A DNA stretch of 6,609 bases from Flavobacteriales bacterium (GTDB taxonomy: Bacteria; Bacteroidota; Bacteroidia; Flavobacteriales_D; Crocinitomicaceae): contig RFNX01000538.1 in assembly GCA_009926905.1 (NCBI GenBank), positions 1 to 6,609 on the forward strand, read 5' to 3'. Shown here piece after piece: positions 5,928-6,609 of the stretch. Both the position numbers and the translations under genes were made by a program. Within the stretch, counting starts at the first letter, position 1. The number at the start of each line of letters is the position of its first letter. The notes beneath the pieces were generated by a model. That model was not told where the DNA came from. It was given only the letters and a program-made list of their open reading frames with translations, and did not search any database.

Positions 5928-6011
5928 CTCAATCAATTACAAACACTATTTGAAGAATATGGAGAAGATCGTTATCGTCCAAATCCGTTATTGAAACGTT
6001 TAGCGAGATAA
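5928..6011 (+). pseudogene. Orphan 3' end of paaH (27 codons plus stop)
   Basis: Read in frame to TAA at 6009-6011 this gives LNQLQTLFEEYGEDRYRPNP and then LLKRLAR, against LAQLQALFDEYGEDRYRPNP and LLKRLVG at the end of the intact gene. Over 4941-5021 versus 5931-6011, 65 of 81 bases match without gaps, and 21 of 26 residues. Eight substitutions are silent and eight more lie in five changed codons, so the two tails diverged while both were coding. In-frame stops at 5922-5927 lie immediately upstream and there is no start, so this is not a gene. After the stop, similarity ends within about two bases. It is either the displaced original tail of paaH or the last relic of a deleted paralogue. Confidence 0.75.
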
Positions 6012-6031
6012 GTTAATAGGAAATTGAGCGG

Positions 6032-6055
6032 AAAAAAAAGCCTCCGAAGAGGCTT
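6032..6055 (-). terminator. Intrinsic terminator of the lipoprotein gene
   Basis: Read on the minus strand: AAGCCTC, tetraloop TTCG, GAGGCTT, then a run of T (the A run at 6032-6039 on the plus strand). A 7-bp stem with a C(UUCG)G-type loop and U tract is a textbook rho-independent terminator. It lies about 37 bp beyond the lipoprotein stop and only 20 bp from the orphan paaH tail on the other side. Confidence 0.9.
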
Positions 6056-6091
6056 GGAAAACTAAATTTTTTAAATAGCAGCAATTTTTTC

Positions 6092-6601
6092 CTAAAATGA
6101 ATAGGTTAAATATAGTTTAAATGCTACATCTCCACCAGCGTCAACAATCAATGTAGATGGGAAATTGTTTGAGTTACTATAAATTGGGAAATTTATTGCA
6201 CCCATAAAATCATCACTGCTTGTACCATCATAATCATATAATGAGACTGTATAGGTATCTAATGGATACAGTAACTCAATTGGTTGAGATGGATTAAAAC
6301 TATAACTATTATTTGGATTCGCGTCTGTTACATATGTTGGTGAATTCCAAATTTCTGAACCCGCTCTTGATAAAATTGGATAAATTTCTGGACCACTAGA
6401 GGGTAATAAATCCCAACTAGACCCTCCACTATCTGTTCCAGGGAATCGAATAACTTCAATTTTTGAAACCAATATTTTAGAAGGTGTAATTTGAGTCGTG
6501 CATGAGCTACCTGTATATCCTGTTGTACATACTTCATCTTTATTACATGATGACATTAAAAATAAGGTAGACAATGATGCAAATAAAAATAATTTTTTCA
6601 T
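6092..6601 (-). CDS. Small secreted lipoprotein with half-EGF motif and C2-like segment
   Basis: 169 residues. The N-terminus is a lipoprotein signal peptide: KK, a hydrophobic stretch, and the lipobox LMSSC with lipidated Cys19, followed by NKDE, an acidic stretch of the kind associated with export to the outer surface in Bacteroidota. Cys25 and Cys34 in CTTGYTGSSC form a short EGF-like stub, common next to the anchor in flavobacterial lipoproteins. The rest looks beta-rich: VIRFPGTDSGGSSWDLLPSSGPEIYP (about 50-75) and PLDTYTVSLYDYDGTSSDDFMGAINF (113-138). The spaced acidic residues Asp123, Asp125, Asp130 and Asp131 resemble the calcium-binding loop of C2 domains; this is a resemblance, not a firm assignment. 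Function is unknown; a surface-anchored binding or structural role is plausible. It is transcribed toward paaH and ends at its own terminator. The start lies 8 bp from the window edge, so the promoter is not visible. Confidence 0.85.
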   Translation of the reverse strand: MKKLFLFASLSTLFLMSSCNKDEVCTTGYTGSSCTTQITPSKILVSKIEVIRFPGTDSGGSSWDLLPSSGPEIYPILSRAGSEIWNSPTYVTDANPNNSYSFNPSQPIELLYPLDTYTVSLYDYDGTSSDDFMGAINFPIYSNSNNFPSTLIVDAGGDVAFKLYLTYSF

Positions 6602-6609
6602 GATAATAA

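Larger units (their letters stand above)
5642..6091. other. 450-bp stretch with no intact gene: repeats, dyad, gene remnant, terminator
   Basis: Between the DUF559 stop and the lipoprotein stop I find no intact coding region. It holds, in order, the inverted palindrome (5664-5694), repeat copy B (5721-5836), a perfect dyad (5860-5889), the orphan paaH tail (5928-6011) and the minus-strand terminator (6032-6055). Bases 5890-5927 carry in-frame stops ahead of the remnant, including TAATAA at 5922-5927. Confidence 0.75.

Noticed and set aside
5928..6011. Small functional peptide gene
   Set aside because: No start codon lies in frame, stops lie directly upstream at 5922-5927, and the sequence is plainly the tail of the dehydrogenase.
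6328..6537. 69-residue minus-strand open frame
   Set aside because: It lies inside the lipoprotein gene in another frame of the same strand and has no recognisable features, whereas the longer frame has a lipobox and a terminator.

Overview
The window looks like chromosome from a low-GC member of the Bacteroidota, most likely order Flavobacteriales. Pointers are the AT-rich genes, starts without Shine-Dalgarno sequences, a TAnnTTTG-type promoter element ahead of paaG, a short Cys-rich lipoprotein of a type common in this phylum, and C-rich/G-rich palindromes of a kind frequent between flavobacterial genes. Genus cannot be read from the sequence.

Positions 1-2922 hold three same-strand genes: the 3' part of a di-heme cytochrome c peroxidase/MauG-family gene, a conserved 474-residue protein of unknown function, and a WYL-domain transcription regulator whose ATG overlaps the preceding stop (TAATG). 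Positions 2973-5021 hold two CoA-ester genes: a PaaG-type enoyl-CoA isomerase and a PaaH-type 3-hydroxyacyl-CoA dehydrogenase. Together they fit the ring-isomerisation and beta-oxidation steps of phenylacetate breakdown. They are separated by 132 bp built largely of two families of 7-bp tandem repeats.

Positions 5022-6091 are the unusual part. A small DUF559/Vsr-like nuclease gene (5270-5641) sits between palindromic repeats in inverted orientation. A longer direct repeat (5094-5205 and 5721-5836) brackets it. Beyond the second copy, at 5928-6011, lies a second copy of the last 27 codons and stop of the dehydrogenase gene, exactly 990 bp downstream of the functional tail. The two tails differ mostly at third codon positions. 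The simplest reading is that a nuclease-bearing element entered the 3' end of the dehydrogenase gene and supplied a replacement C-terminus, leaving the displaced original tail behind. That is a bacterial parallel to mobile endonuclease ORFs in fungal mitochondria that carry a duplicate 3' end of the gene they invade. This model is inference; the repeats and the duplicated tail are seen directly.

Positions 6032-6601 hold a convergent gene for a small outer-surface lipoprotein with its own intrinsic terminator.
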